From: Niallia circulans NBRC 13626
GTDB taxonomy: Bacteria; Bacillota; Bacilli; Bacillales; Cytobacillaceae
Assembly: GCF_001591585.1 (NCBI RefSeq)
Contig: NZ_BCVE01000016.1
Location: 1-64,000 of the forward strand
Reading direction: 5' to 3'
DNA: 64,000 bases
A program made the position numbers and the translations under genes. Below, piece by piece: positions 21,830 to 31,697 of the stretch (position 1 is the stretch's first letter; each line of letters opens with the position of its first letter). The notes beneath the pieces are model-generated. The model searched no databases. It was not told where the DNA came from and saw only the letters and a list, made by a program, of their open reading frames with translations.

Positions 21830-22182
21830 TTTTTTGTTAAATTTGGCGAAAAAGTGTCGTTCTATCTTTTCATATTATTTGGAAAAAACTAATTATTATT
21901 CATGTTATTGATTTGTTAAGAAAATATACCTTTAAATATGCTTTCTTTATAAGAAAAGCCTTCATTTACTATACTAATCATTTTATGAGAATAACTTTCA
22001 TCATGATACGAAATCGGATAAAGTTTGGGTATTTTAGCAGTAACGCTGAGGATTAGCCACAAATTAGAGTTTTCAGCCTTAATTATGGGAATATCATCCA
22101 TACTTCTGATTTATCTGCAAAACCAAAAAGGGTAGAATATTAATAAGGAAAGGATAAATCTGAAAAGAGCGTTAACTGATTG

Positions 22183-22240
22183 AAAAAAGAGTCTATCTAA
22201 ATAATTGGATGAATACCCCCAAAAATTTAGATAAACCCTT
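22183..22240 (-). terminator. tRNA-Arg terminator
   Basis: Arms GTCTATCTAAAT (22191-22202) and ATTTAGATAAAC (22224-22235) pair over 12 bp with one G-U pair, followed on the minus strand by TCTTTTTT. Confidence 0.8.
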
Positions 22241-22256
22241 TTACAGGAATGCTTAG

Positions 22257-22328
22257 CACCCTCGGAGGGAATCGAACCCCCATTTTAAGAACCGGAATCT
22301 TACGTGCTATCCGTTGCACCACGAGGGC
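22257..22328 (-). tRNA. tRNA-Arg (anticodon CCG)
   Basis: A complete cloverleaf: acceptor GCCCTCG/CGAGGGT, D arm GTGC/GCAC, anticodon arm TAAGA-TTCCGGT-TCTTA with anticodon CCG, and T arm with GGTTCGATTCC. CCG reads CGG arginine codons. The 3' CCA is not encoded (GCTA follows). A single-gene unit with its own promoter and terminator. Confidence 0.95.
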
Positions 22329-22352
22329 ATTATGTTAAAGTTACGCTTTCAT

Positions 22353-22381
22353 ATTATAAGCGAACTTTCCGTTTATTGCAA
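22353..22381 (-). promoter_or_regulatory. Sigma-A promoter of tRNA-Arg
   Basis: On the minus strand TTGCAA (22376-22381), 17-bp spacer, perfect TATAAT (22353-22358), starting about 20 bases upstream of the tRNA. Confidence 0.75.
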
Positions 22382-22389
22382 TAGAAGAT

Positions 22390-22414
22390 GTTTAAAAAAA
22401 GGTGCAGTGGGTAT
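22390..22414 (+). promoter_or_regulatory. Sigma-B promoter of clpP
   Basis: GTTTAA (22390-22395), 13-bp spacer, GGGTAT (22409-22414): an exact match to the sigma-B consensus GTTTAA-N12-15-GGGTAT. It lies about 235 bases upstream of clpP and 115 bases upstream of the sigma-A promoter. clpP of B. subtilis is also known to have a sigma-B promoter upstream of its CtsR-controlled one. Confidence 0.8.
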
Positions 22415-22527
22415 CATGGAGAAAGGATTGTAACCGGAATAAAGGGATGGTATTTGATAATAGCTTTCTATATCTCCAATAATGAAAAAGATGTCGAATG
22501 ATATTTTCAGGGAATCAAGCTTTAACG

Positions 22528-22557
22528 TTTGACCTTAATTGACCATCCGTGTATCAT
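22528..22557 (+). promoter_or_regulatory. CtsR box overlapping the sigma-A promoter of clpP
   Basis: On the minus strand GGTCAAT-TAA-GGTCAAA (22528-22544) matches the CtsR heptad repeat RGTCAAA-NAN-RGTCAAA with one mismatch. It overlaps the -35 element TTGACC (22529-22534), which is followed by 17 bp and TATCAT (22552-22557). Class III heat-shock repression by CtsR is therefore expected. Confidence 0.88.
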
Positions 22558-22647
22558 TAGGAATACATACAGTTTAGATGTTATGCATCTTTCTGAAGAA
22601 ACAAATACTTATGCTTTACGAACAGATATTAAAAAGGAGGATTTTAA

Positions 22648-23250
22648 ATGAATTTAATTCCTACAGTTATTGAGCAAACAAATAGAGGAGAACGTGCTTA
22701 CGATATCTACTCTCGTTTATTAAAAGACCGTATTATTATGCTTGGCAGTGCTATCGATGATAATGTTGCTAACTCTATCGTATCACAGCTTTTATTCTTA
22801 GAAACAGAAAATCCAGAAAAAGATGTATCTATTTATATCAACAGCCCTGGTGGAAGCATCACTGCAGGTATGGCAATTTATGATACAATGCAGTATATTA
22901 AGCCGGATGTCCAAACAATTTGTATTGGTATGGCTGCTTCTATGGGTGCATTCTTACTTGCTGCTGGTGCAAAAGGTAAACGTTATGCATTGCCTAATAG
23001 TGAAGTGATGATTCACCAACCACTTGGCGGAGCACAAGGTCAAGCAACTGAAATTGAGATTGCTGCTAAACGTATCTTATTCCTACGCGATAAATTAAAC
23101 GGTATTTTATCTGAGCGAACTGGTCAACCAATGGAGGTAATCGCAAGAGATACAGAACGCGATAACTTTATGACTGCTGAAAGAGCAAAAGAATATGGTT
23201 TAGTTGACCATGTTATCAGTCGTAATTCTCTTGAAGACAAGAAAAATTAA
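22648..23250 (+). CDS. clpP: ATP-dependent Clp protease proteolytic subunit
   Basis: 200 residues. A serine protease that forms a barrel of 14 subunits and degrades proteins fed by ClpX, ClpC or ClpE, including tmRNA-tagged ones. The catalytic triad is Ser98 (GMAASMGA), His123 (MIHQPLGG) and Asp172 (TERDNFM). [19 protein letters not shown] is conserved. The ATG is preceded by AAAGGAGG. Controlled by both sigma-B and a CtsR-repressed sigma-A promoter seen upstream. Confidence 0.98.
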   Translation: MNLIPTVIEQTNRGERAYDIYSRLLKDRIIMLGSAIDDNVANSIVSQLLFLETENPEKDVSIYINSPGGSITAGMAIYDTMQYIKPDVQTICIGMAASMGAFLLAAGAKGKRYALPNSEVMIHQPLGGAQGQATEIEIAAKRILFLRDKLNGILSERTGQPMEVIARDTERDNFMTAERAKEYGLVDHVISRNSLEDKKN

Positions 23251-23270
23251 TAAAAGAACTCTTAATAATT

Positions 23271-23347
23271 AAAAAAGGTCGTTCCAAATTAGATTTCTAT
23301 AGATGATATCCTCTATAAAATCTTCCTATTTGGAACAGCCTTTTTTA
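23271..23347. terminator. Bidirectional terminator between clpP and crh
   Basis: Long arms AAAAAAGG(T)CGTTCCAAAT at 23271-23289 and ATTTGGAACAGCCTTTTTT at about 23328-23346 can end clpP on the plus strand and crh on the minus strand. Confidence 0.8.
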
Positions 23348-23377
23348 TTAGGAGAGTATTCTACATATTAAACAGCT

Positions 23378-23626
23378 TTACTTTAATAATCCTTTTAAAT
23401 TCTGAAGCGCTTCCACTTCATCGCTGCCATCAACTATTAATTTTATTGTTGCTCCTGAATGAATGGCTAAACCCATTATCCCCATGATACTCTTTGCATT
23501 CACTCTTCTTCCATCTTTTTCAATAAACACTTCAGATAAATAGTTACTTGCCTCTTGAACAAATAAAGCTGCGGGTCGTGCTTGAAGTCCAGATTTTAAG
23601 TCCACTGTAATCTCTTGCTCTACCAT
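23378..23626 (-). CDS. crh: HPr-like catabolite repression protein Crh
   Basis: 82 residues, HPr fold. Residue 15, the PTS histidine in HPr, is Gln here (GLQARPAA), while Ser46 is kept (NAKSIMGIMGL). This is the defining pattern of Crh, which cannot work in sugar transport but is phosphorylated on Ser46 by HPr kinase and acts as a CcpA co-repressor. The kinase gene hprK is about 17 kb away in this window. Confidence 0.96.
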   Translation of the reverse strand: MVEQEITVDLKSGLQARPAALFVQEASNYLSEVFIEKDGRRVNAKSIMGIMGLAIHSGATIKLIVDGSDEVEALQNLKGLLK

Positions 23627-23755
23627 CGAACATCCTCCCCTTCATCAATGTAGTAATAATATCTATTATACAAGGAAAAGGAAATTTTTGCTCGATTCAC
23701 CTCCAATAATATTCAGTTTAGAATAATTTTTCTGATAATAATTCTAAAAAATAAA

Positions 23756-23795
23756 AATGGATAATATATATCGTTTACTTGATATATTATCCATT
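23756..23795 (-). terminator. whiA terminator
   Basis: AATGGATAATATAT (23756-23769) and ATATATTATCCATT (23782-23795) are exact 14-base complements, followed on the minus strand by TTTATTTTTT. Its position between whiA and crh implies that crh needs its own promoter here or relies on read-through. Confidence 0.85.
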
Positions 23796-23799
23796 CTTA

Positions 23800-24744
23800 T
23801 TAATTGACTTTTTCTCCACGACGAAGTGCATCGGCAATTTCATCTATTTTTCTTAGACGGTGATTGATGCCAGATTTACTGATATTACCAGATGACACCA
23901 TTTCTCCTAATTCTTTTAAAGTTACATCTTGATAGGCAACTCGAAGTTCTGCAATTTCTCTAAGTTTATCAGGTAGAATTTGTAAGCCAACTGTTTTATC
24001 AATATAACGAATATTCTCAACCTGTCGTAATGCAGCCCCGATTGTCTTATTTAAATTAGCCGTCTCGCAATTGACTAAGCGGTTAACTGAATTTCTCATA
24101 TCTCTCACAATTCGAATGTCTTCAAAACGAAGAAGTGCTCCATGGGCTCCGATAATATTAAGAAATTCGGTGATTTTTTCTGCTTCCTTTAAATAAGCAA
24201 TAAAACCTTTTTTTCTTTCTAGCGTCTTGCTTTTTAATCCAAATGTATTCATTAAATCACTGAGCGCGATAATATGTTCTTTATATAAAGAAGCAATTTC
24301 CAAATGGTATGAAGAAGTTTCTGGGTTATTAACCGAACCTCCTGCTAGAAAGGCTCCGCGTAAATAAGATCGTTTACAGCATTTTTTCTTAATTAGGTCT
24401 GGTGAGATTTCATGAGTAAACACAAAACCTTCTTTAAGTATACTCAGTTCCTCAAGCACTTCTTTGCCCTGATTAGAAATGCGCACAATATAGACATTGT
24501 TCTTTTTTAAACGCATTTTTTTGCGGACTAATAGTTCAACCGGGATATCAAAATATCTTTTTATTAGAGTATAAATTCTTCTTGCGATAGCTGCATTCTC
24601 TGTCTGGATATTTACAACTAGCCTCTGGTTAGAAAAGGAAAGTGTCCCATTCATTTGAATTAGTGCTGATAATTCTGCTTTTCCACAACAATTTTTGGCT
24701 TCAATTGTTGTTAATTCTTTTTTAGTTTCTGAAGCAAAAGACAT
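23800..24744 (-). CDS. whiA: Sporulation/cell-division regulator WhiA
   Basis: 314 residues. The N-terminal two thirds resemble a degenerate LAGLIDADG homing-endonuclease fold (about 20-210, with [24 protein letters not shown]-like core at 120-150), and the C-terminal part is a helix-turn-helix ([20 protein letters not shown]). In Bacillus it affects cell division and chromosome segregation. Third gene of the rapZ-yvcK-whiA block, 66 bases after yvcK. Confidence 0.96.
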   Translation of the reverse strand: MSFASETKKELTTIEAKNCCGKAELSALIQMNGTLSFSNQRLVVNIQTENAAIARRIYTLIKRYFDIPVELLVRKKMRLKKNNVYIVRISNQGKEVLEELSILKEGFVFTHEISPDLIKKKCCKRSYLRGAFLAGGSVNNPETSSYHLEIASLYKEHIIALSDLMNTFGLKSKTLERKKGFIAYLKEAEKITEFLNIIGAHGALLRFEDIRIVRDMRNSVNRLVNCETANLNKTIGAALRQVENIRYIDKTVGLQILPDKLREIAELRVAYQDVTLKELGEMVSSGNISKSGINHRLRKIDEIADALRRGEKVN

Positions 24745-24810
24745 GTCCTTCCCCCCTTATAGACTCGGAGCATATTTTTCCAATACCTTGTCTAAAAAGT
24801 TACTCTTCCT

Positions 24811-25767
24811 TCAATCAATAATTGAATAGAGAATTTTCGCCACTTCTAGTGTGTTATGGCGAATAACACCTTGATCAAGCTTAATGATATCACCAGCTAT
24901 TACATCCAAATCCATCCGTTCCAGCCGATTAATATCAAAAACTACAGGCTTTGCTTTTTCTTCATCATATCTTTGTTGTATATTTGCAGGAATATTCGTT
25001 TTGTTCACGATTATTGTATCAATAAATGGCTTTTCTACATGTTCATATAATGCTTTCACATGATCACTCGCCGTATAATCGGATGTTTCTCCTGCTTGTG
25101 TCATTATATTGCACACATAAACTTTTTTTGCTTTCGCTTCTCGGACTGCCTCTTTGATTTCTGGAACTACTAAGTTTGGCAAGATACTAGTGTATAAGCT
25201 TCCAGGCCCCATCACAATTAAGTCGGCTTGCTCGATAGCATGTATCGTTTCAGGAAGCGGCTCAGAATCTTCGGGAGTAAGGAAAACTTTCTTTATCTTT
25301 TTACCAGCCTCCGGAATATTAGATTCTCCCACTACTACCGTTCCATCTTCCATTACCGCATTTAAGATAACACTATGACTAGTCGCAGGTAATACTTTAC
25401 CACGAACATTAAGTACTTTGCTCATTTCTTGAATCGCATAGGTAAAATTACCAGTAATGGAAGTCATGGCAGCTAAGATTAAATTACCTAATGAATGTCC
25501 ATCTAAATCCTTGCTATTCGTGAAGCGATGTTGAAACATTTCCTCCACTAAGGGCTCGACATCCGATAACGCGGCTAACACATTACGAACGTCTCCAGGA
25601 GCAGGGATATCGAGGTCCTCTCTTAACCTTCCAGAGCTTCCTCCGTCATCGGCTACTGTTACGATTGCCGTTATATCTACTGGATACTTTTTCAATCCAC
25701 GCAGAAGCACAGAAAGGCCAGTTCCTCCTCCGATGATTACAATTCTTGGCTGTTCCTTTTCACTCAT
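24811..25767 (-). CDS. yvcK: Gluconeogenesis factor YvcK (CofD-like)
   Basis: 318 residues of the CofD/UPF0052 family. N-terminal nucleotide-sugar-binding [16 protein letters not shown] and [15 protein letters not shown] are the family marks, with [11 protein letters not shown]. In B. subtilis it is needed for growth on gluconeogenic carbon sources and for cell shape, and binds UDP-GlcNAc. Its start overlaps the rapZ stop by 4 bases (ATGA), so they are translationally coupled. Confidence 0.95.
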   Translation of the reverse strand: MSEKEQPRIVIIGGGTGLSVLLRGLKKYPVDITAIVTVADDGGSSGRLREDLDIPAPGDVRNVLAALSDVEPLVEEMFQHRFTNSKDLDGHSLGNLILAAMTSITGNFTYAIQEMSKVLNVRGKVLPATSHSVILNAVMEDGTVVVGESNIPEAGKKIKKVFLTPEDSEPLPETIHAIEQADLIVMGPGSLYTSILPNLVVPEIKEAVREAKAKKVYVCNIMTQAGETSDYTASDHVKALYEHVEKPFIDTIIVNKTNIPANIQQRYDEEKAKPVVFDINRLERMDLDVIAGDIIKLDQGVIRHNTLEVAKILYSIID

Positions 25768-26636
25768 GCCTGTTGGTCCTTTCTCCTCTCCATATCACGG
25801 TGAGCAATAGCAATATTATATTCTTTTTCAAAATGATGGCCGATATACTCAGCTAATGCAACAGATCGATGCTGTCCCCCGGTACAGCCAATCGCAATAA
25901 CAAGCTGCGATTTTCCTTCTCTCTTATATTGGGGCAGCATAAATGTTAATAAATCAATGACTTTTTCTAAAAATTGGCCTGTTTCCGTCCATTTCAATAC
26001 ATAACTAGATACCTCTACATCTAATCCAGTTTTTGGTCTCATATGCTCAACGTAATGAGGGTTTGGTAAAAAACGCACATCAAATACTAAATCCGCATCA
26101 ATAGGAAGTCCATGTTTAAATCCAAAACTCATCACATTTACAGTAAAGATAGATTGTTTATTAACAGAGAATTCTTTTAAAATCTTTTCGCGTAGTTCTC
26201 TCGGAGAGCTTTGTGATGTATTATAAATAATTTGTGCTCTCCCTTTGAGTTCTTCTAACAATTCTCGTTCCAATTTAATTCCTTCTAAAGGAAGCCCAGC
26301 CGGTGCAAGGGGATGAACTCTTCTAGTCTCCTTATATCTTCTAACAAGGGCGCTGTCATCAGCGTCAAGAAAAAGAATCTTGGGAACAACCCAGGAAGTT
26401 GCCAAATCATCTAATGCAGTAAACAAATCATCAAAAAATTCTCTCCCCCGCAAATCCATCCCAAGAGCAACCTTATTCATCTTATTCTCCGACTCTTTCA
26501 TAAGTTCGAGAAACTTAGGTAAAAGTGTAGGTGGTAAGTTGTCCACACAAAAAAAACCTAAGTCTTCAAAGCTTTGAATAACAACTGTCTTTCCTGCTCC
26601 TGACATTCCTGTGATGATTACGACTTGTGGTTCCAT
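25764..26636 (-). CDS. rapZ: RNase adapter protein RapZ (YvcJ)
   Basis: 290 residues. N-terminal P-loop GMSGAGKT (about 9-16) and a second motif [19 protein letters not shown]-terminal domain with [19 protein letters not shown] and HRDMERRK. It binds nucleotides; in E. coli it controls GlmZ decay, while in Bacillus the role is less clear (competence and nucleotide binding reported for YvcJ). The ATG is preceded by a GGGG-type site. Confidence 0.95.
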   Translation of the reverse strand: MEPQVVIITGMSGAGKTVVIQSFEDLGFFCVDNLPPTLLPKFLELMKESENKMNKVALGMDLRGREFFDDLFTALDDLATSWVVPKILFLDADDSALVRRYKETRRVHPLAPAGLPLEGIKLERELLEELKGRAQIIYNTSQSSPRELREKILKEFSVNKQSIFTVNVMSFGFKHGLPIDADLVFDVRFLPNPHYVEHMRPKTGLDVEVSSYVLKWTETGQFLEKVIDLLTFMLPQYKREGKSQLVIAIGCTGGQHRSVALAEYIGHHFEKEYNIAIAHRDMERRKDQQA

Positions 26637-26657
26637 TTTAATTCCCCCTATAAATCT

Positions 26658-27116
26658 TTAGCTTGGATCTAATCGGTAACTAATTAATTCGAAATCTGGT
26701 GTATAAGTAAATGTTCCATAGATTATTCCATTTCCATGGATCATGTAATCTAAAATATGATAATCGCCCTCAGCCATTGGCAAATTTTTCACATCATCTA
26801 AATCGTGCCAGACAATTTTCCCTTCAGCTGATTCGTCTACATTGACACCATCTGCATTCGTAGAGAAAAAGGTGAACATCATCCACTCCGATATAATTTT
26901 ATCTCCCTCTTTAATAATAAAGGTAAAAATTCCTTTGATGTTAGGATTTCGTAAATAAATACCTGTTTCTTCTCTATACTCACGAATACAGGAATCTCTC
27001 ACAGACTCTCCCGGCTCCATTTTTCCGCCAGGCGCTACCCACCAGCCACGTCTTGGTTTTTGTAGCAATAAGACTTTATTATCTTTAAGTAACAAACAAT
27101 TCGTCACACGTTGCAA
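26658..27116 (-). CDS. Nudix hydrolase (YvcI type)
   Basis: 152 residues. A full Nudix box is visible: GGKMEPGES followed by REYREETGI, matching GX5EX7REUXEEXGU. Its likely action is to hydrolyse a nucleoside diphosphate derivative such as 8-oxo-dGTP. The start is TTG with GGGGTG 7 bases upstream; the N-terminus MQRVTNCLLLKDNKVLLLQKP fits the family. It is first in the block with rapZ, yvcK and whiA, 21 bases from rapZ. Confidence 0.92.
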   Translation of the reverse strand: MQRVTNCLLLKDNKVLLLQKPRRGWWVAPGGKMEPGESVRDSCIREYREETGIYLRNPNIKGIFTFIIKEGDKIISEWMMFTFFSTNADGVNVDESAEGKIVWHDLDDVKNLPMAEGDYHILDYMIHGNGIIYGTFTYTPDFELISYRLDPS

Positions 27117-27285
27117 AATTATTCACCCCAATTTTCTCTATATGTAGGCACTGCTTTTTATCCATTCCTTTTATTATACTATTATTGTCATGCCCCCACA
27201 ATCAATTGCCTTTTCCAATTATGAAGGATTCTTTATTCCTGACAGAGAAATGATTATATATCTTTAGAAAAGGATGTGGGTACTT

Positions 27286-28239
27286 TTGTATGTTAACCTT
27301 GTTAAAAAGGATTTAAAGTTAAGAAAATTAGAAGCACTCTTAAAACGCGGAGATAAACATTCGGCCATCAAAAAAGATGTTTCGATTTATTTACGCGGCT
27401 ATAAAGGAGAAAAGCATCTAACCTATTATCTCGATTTTATCCCTGAGAAAGATTGCTTTATTATTCATAACCTTCGTTTATACGATGGAAAATCTTATTT
27501 TCAAATCGACTATCTCTTGTTGACACATTGCTTTTTTATTATTATTGATTGTAAAAACTATTTAGGCACATTACTATTTGATACAAACTTAAACCAATTT
27601 ACCCGAACACGAAATAATCAAGAAGAGGGTTACCTGGATCCCATCTCTCAAGTAAAAAGATTAAAGCACCAACTAGAATCATTCTTACAAAAACGCCACT
27701 TTCCTATTCCTCCTATCGAGCCAATCGTTATTATATCCAAACCTTCTACTATCATAAAAGGAAATCCCTCGATAAAAAGTCATGTTCTACACAGTCATAG
27801 TTTTCTTGAAAAATGGGATCAATTACAAAGAAAATACAAAGGAAATATTCTCGATGACAAAAACCTTCGCAAAATCTCCAAATTCCTGCGCAAGCATCAC
27901 ACTCCAGATCATACTAATGTATTGGAAAAATACAATTTAAGCAAAGAGGATATTATAACAGGCGTTCAGTGTCCACATTGCATGGCATTTGCAATGGTTA
28001 GAAAAAAGCGCAGCTGGTTTTGTCCATCCTGTTCCACATTTGATAGAAAAGCCCATATTAAAGCAGTGGAAGATTATTTCCTTTTAATCAAACCTTCTAT
28101 AACCAGTAAGGAATTTCGTGAATTTGTCCATATTTCTTCCAAAGATACCGCTAATCGACTTCTTGTCTCGATGAAATTACCTTATACAGGTGAAAATCGA
28201 GGAAGAATTTATTACCCGACAAAAGATTTTTTGGAATAA
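27286..28239 (+). CDS. NERD-domain protein with C-terminal zinc ribbon
   Basis: About 317 residues. A NERD (nuclease-related) domain spans about 38-140 with candidate active-site residues Glu42 (GEKHLTYYL), Asp75 and Asp88-x-Lys90 (DYLLLTHCFFIIIDCKN), the PD-(D/E)xK-like pattern. A zinc-finger pair CPHC and CPSC is near 229-249, followed by about 70 residues. The start is uncertain: TTG 27286 has AAAGGA at good spacing and gives the family-length N-terminus, whereas ATG 27274 directly touches that site. The gene reads against its conserved neighbours (Nudix and trxB) and is followed by a TTCGCGAA array. Function unknown; nuclease action is inference. Confidence 0.8.
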   Translation: MYVNLVKKDLKLRKLEALLKRGDKHSAIKKDVSIYLRGYKGEKHLTYYLDFIPEKDCFIIHNLRLYDGKSYFQIDYLLLTHCFFIIIDCKNYLGTLLFDTNLNQFTRTRNNQEEGYLDPISQVKRLKHQLESFLQKRHFPIPPIEPIVIISKPSTIIKGNPSIKSHVLHSHSFLEKWDQLQRKYKGNILDDKNLRKISKFLRKHHTPDHTNVLEKYNLSKEDIITGVQCPHCMAFAMVRKKRSWFCPSCSTFDRKAHIKAVEDYFLLIKPSITSKEFREFVHISSKDTANRLLVSMKLPYTGENRGRIYYPTKDFLE

Positions 28240-28258
28240 GTAGCAGTTATTACACTAT

Positions 28259-28328
28259 ATTCGCGTAATTACCTCTTAAATTCGCGAAATACACAAAGTA
28301 TTCGCGAAAACATTCCTGTTATTCGCGA
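28259..28328 (+). repeat. Phased array of four ATTCGCG(AA) palindromes
   Basis: ATTCGCG begins at 28259, 28280, 28300 and 28321, so copies are 20-21 bp apart. Copies 2-4 continue as TTCGCGAA, a perfect 8-bp palindrome; copy 1 is TTCGCGTA. The bases between copies are unrelated and AT-rich. The array lies 20 bases after the NERD stop codon and before the terminator shared with trxB. CG-rich 8-mers at two-helical-turn spacing are unlikely by chance in this AT-rich gap. Confidence 0.75.
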
Positions 28329-28372
28329 AAAATAACATTTATCAGCCAAAGCCTAAATCGAGCAAAATCCAT

Positions 28373-28416
28373 AAAAAAAGGCATAGGCTCCATTTTTGAG
28401 CCTATGCTAAAAAATA
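28373..28416. terminator. Bidirectional terminator between the NERD gene and trxB
   Basis: GCATAGGCTC (28381-28390) and GAGCCTATGC (28398-28407) with A run before and T-rich or A run after, usable from both sides. Confidence 0.85.
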
Positions 28417-28506
28417 TATCTTAAAAGGGGGTCAATTTCTATTTCTATGATATCCTAACTATGTTTCACTACTGTTACATTCCAATTAAAACGTAATGAC
28501 ACTTTC

Positions 28507-29493
<987 letters not shown>

Positions 29494-29608
29494 CTATTAG
29501 AATCCACATTGTCCATTTATTATTATAAGTATGATTATCTATTACTATCCTATAAAACAATCCCTTATCCGTCCAAATATCTGCTCATAAATAGTTATAA
29601 TAAGTTCT

Positions 29609-29713
29609 TTAATTTCTTTGCCTCATTTTCTTCTTGATTTCTTTATCACTATATGCCTTTTTATTATTTTCCCAATTTGGATTTAATAAATCTAGTTCTT
29701 TATCATGCCGAAT
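29609..29713 (-). other. Short open frame or gene remnant in the trxB-TPR gap
   Basis: In the 526-base gap before trxB, a minus frame of 34 codons without a start reads IRHDKELDLLNPNWENNKK and continues AYSDKEIKKKMRQRN to a TAA at 29609. Its composition looks protein-like. An AAGGAG site lies about 40 bases upstream, but the bases between are in another frame, as if one base were lost. It may be the decayed end of a small basic protein gene. The rest of 29458-29900 is AT-rich with nothing recognised. Confidence 0.25.
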
Positions 29714-29902
29714 TTAAAAATTCCCCAATTTTTATTTTTAATTCTCCTTTTTACTTAAAAATTACTCTTAAAACGAGGAGATAAATTGTATGGCACTCAA
29801 CATCTTGGATTTTACTTATATGGAAAACTTCATATCATGCATCACATAGATTAATTATAACTGTTTTTATTATATATTTAATTAGGCTTTTTAAAAGCTT
29901 AT

Positions 29903-29934
29903 AAAAAAGAAGCAGTCCAATTCCTAACTGCTTC
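29903..29934 (-). terminator. Terminator of the TPR protein gene
   Basis: GAAGCAGT (29909-29916) and ACTGCTTC (29927-29934) form an 8-bp stem followed on the minus strand by a T run, 50 bases after the stop codon. Confidence 0.75.
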
Positions 29935-29983
29935 TTACTACTATTTATTCAATAAATGCATAAAACATCAAAATAATGGAATC

Positions 29984-31501
29984 TTAGCTATAGATGGGCT
30001 GCATAAAATTCTTCATTGATTTTATATATTTTTGTAAAGTAGAGGTAGAAAGTCCATAATGATTAGCAATTTCTTGCTGAGTTTTTTTCTTCTCGCGAGA
30101 TTGACTCCACAGATAGTCAATAGCAGCTGCACTCGCAATACAATTTTTAAATAAAGCTCCAGCTGTTTGCATTTCCATGACAGCTGAAAACCATAATAAA
30201 TATAAACTAGTTTCTTCCGTACCAATTGGATGATAGTTGGTATAAATTTGTTCGGCTGTATGATGTGCAACATATAAGAATGGATCCTCTATCTCAGTGC
30301 CATTCTTCACAAAATCACGATAATCTTTTTCTATTTGTGTAAAAACATTCTGTTGCTGAAAAACAGAAGAAGACAGAATCTTATCTTTTTGAGAAGATAT
30401 TGAAGTTAAAAAAGTAGCAAACATTCGCTCCTCAGCATGGCTGCTTTCAAATCTTTTGAGAATGGAGCTTACATGCTCCTCAAATCCATTGATTGTATAT
30501 TCCAAATTATTCCAAGGCTCTTGTCCTTCTTTTTCAGGATGAATATCCATTACCTTTTTCCATGCTTTCTTTGCCGTTTGCTTATTTCCTGTGTAATAAG
30601 CTGCGTAAGATAACCAATAGTAAAAAGAACCGTCTCCCTGAAATCCTTGTTTATAAATCTTCTTCAACCAGAAATAGGCTGTATCATATTCACCAATAAG
30701 TGCGAAAGTGGTCCCTAGTTTGAACTGATGATCAATAGAAATAGGGTTGATTTTTCTTAATATAGCAGCCATTTCTTTCACATGCCTATCGTTATTTTGA
30801 TAATAAGCAAATACAAGTTTATTACATAAAGCATGTAAGTTTCCGATATTATTCGTTAAAACATGCTCCAAAATCTCACTGGCCTTTTCCGATTGTCCTA
30901 GGTAGAAGTGTGCTAACGCTAAATTGTTATATGCTGACCAATATTCTGGATAATCTTGAATAACCTTTGTTAAAGCTTCCACAGCCTGCGCAAAGTTACC
31001 AGATTCAAGCAGAGCCCTTGCCAGTTCCTGTCTTGTAATAAGATCTTCTTCCTCGTTAGCTTCCTCTTCCTCGAGCTCCTCTGATTCAAGAGATAACACT
31101 TCCATAAGATCTTCCGTATCCTCTACAAATTCCCCATCTTTATCTAAACTTAAATATAGTTTTGCATGATAATATGCATCTTTAAAAAATCCCAAATGGG
31201 CGTAATTATTCGCTAGGAAATAATAACACTCAACCATGTCCTCATCTAATTCTTCAATAATAACATGGAGAAGTTCATTAGATTTTTGATATTCTCCAAT
31301 ATCTGCATAAACGACTGCAAGCTGACATGCAATCATTGGTTCTCCCGGTTCTAACGCCAGTGCTCTTTGCAAATATTTAAGGGATTTATAATAATCTCTT
31401 TGATGATATGCCTTAATTCCTTTGTTAAAATAAAATTCGCCTGTAGGATTAAATGTAATAAGTTTACCCACTGGTTGTACTCTATCTGAGTTTTTATTCA
31501 T
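29984..31501 (-). CDS. Tetratricopeptide repeat protein (YvcD-like)
   Basis: 505 residues. Several TPR units are visible (FYFNKGIKAYHQRDYYKSLK near 24; TRQELARALLESGNFAQAVE near 155; YWSAYNNLALAHFYLGQSEK near 190), with an acidic stretch ELEEEEANEEED near 140-152. The C-terminus QQEIANHYGLSTSTLQKYIK looks like a helix-turn-helix. The position between hisI and trxB matches B. subtilis yvcD. It is probably a cytosolic scaffold or regulator; no enzyme domain. ATG with GGAGGATTT. Confidence 0.85.
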   Translation of the reverse strand: MNKNSDRVQPVGKLITFNPTGEFYFNKGIKAYHQRDYYKSLKYLQRALALEPGEPMIACQLAVVYADIGEYQKSNELLHVIIEELDEDMVECYYFLANNYAHLGFFKDAYYHAKLYLSLDKDGEFVEDTEDLMEVLSLESEELEEEEANEEEDLITRQELARALLESGNFAQAVEALTKVIQDYPEYWSAYNNLALAHFYLGQSEKASEILEHVLTNNIGNLHALCNKLVFAYYQNNDRHVKEMAAILRKINPISIDHQFKLGTTFALIGEYDTAYFWLKKIYKQGFQGDGSFYYWLSYAAYYTGNKQTAKKAWKKVMDIHPEKEGQEPWNNLEYTINGFEEHVSSILKRFESSHAEERMFATFLTSISSQKDKILSSSVFQQQNVFTQIEKDYRDFVKNGTEIEDPFLYVAHHTAEQIYTNYHPIGTEETSLYLLWFSAVMEMQTAGALFKNCIASAAAIDYLWSQSREKKKTQQEIANHYGLSTSTLQKYIKSMKNFMQPIYS

Positions 31502-31697
31502 AAATCCTCCAATATATATGTTCCCTTATCAAGCTGCATTATAAAGTTCCTATTAACTCAACAAGTATACCATACTAAATACAAATCCGAGAAGAGTCAA
31601 TGCCTTTTTGGAAAAACTTTTAGAGGAGAGAATTTAAATAAAAGAGACATGTGTGGAAAAGAGAGCGGCCCTCTAGATGAACCATTCTCTAGTTTGC

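Noticed and set aside
21916-22101. 61-codon minus-strand ORF between cggR and tRNA-Arg
   Set aside because: No ribosome-binding site, no recognised family, and it lies in an AT-rich promoter gap.
22257-22328. tRNA-Arg as an integration site of a mobile element
   Set aside because: No integrase gene or duplicated 3' tRNA segment is seen on either side; the flanks are ordinary chromosomal genes.
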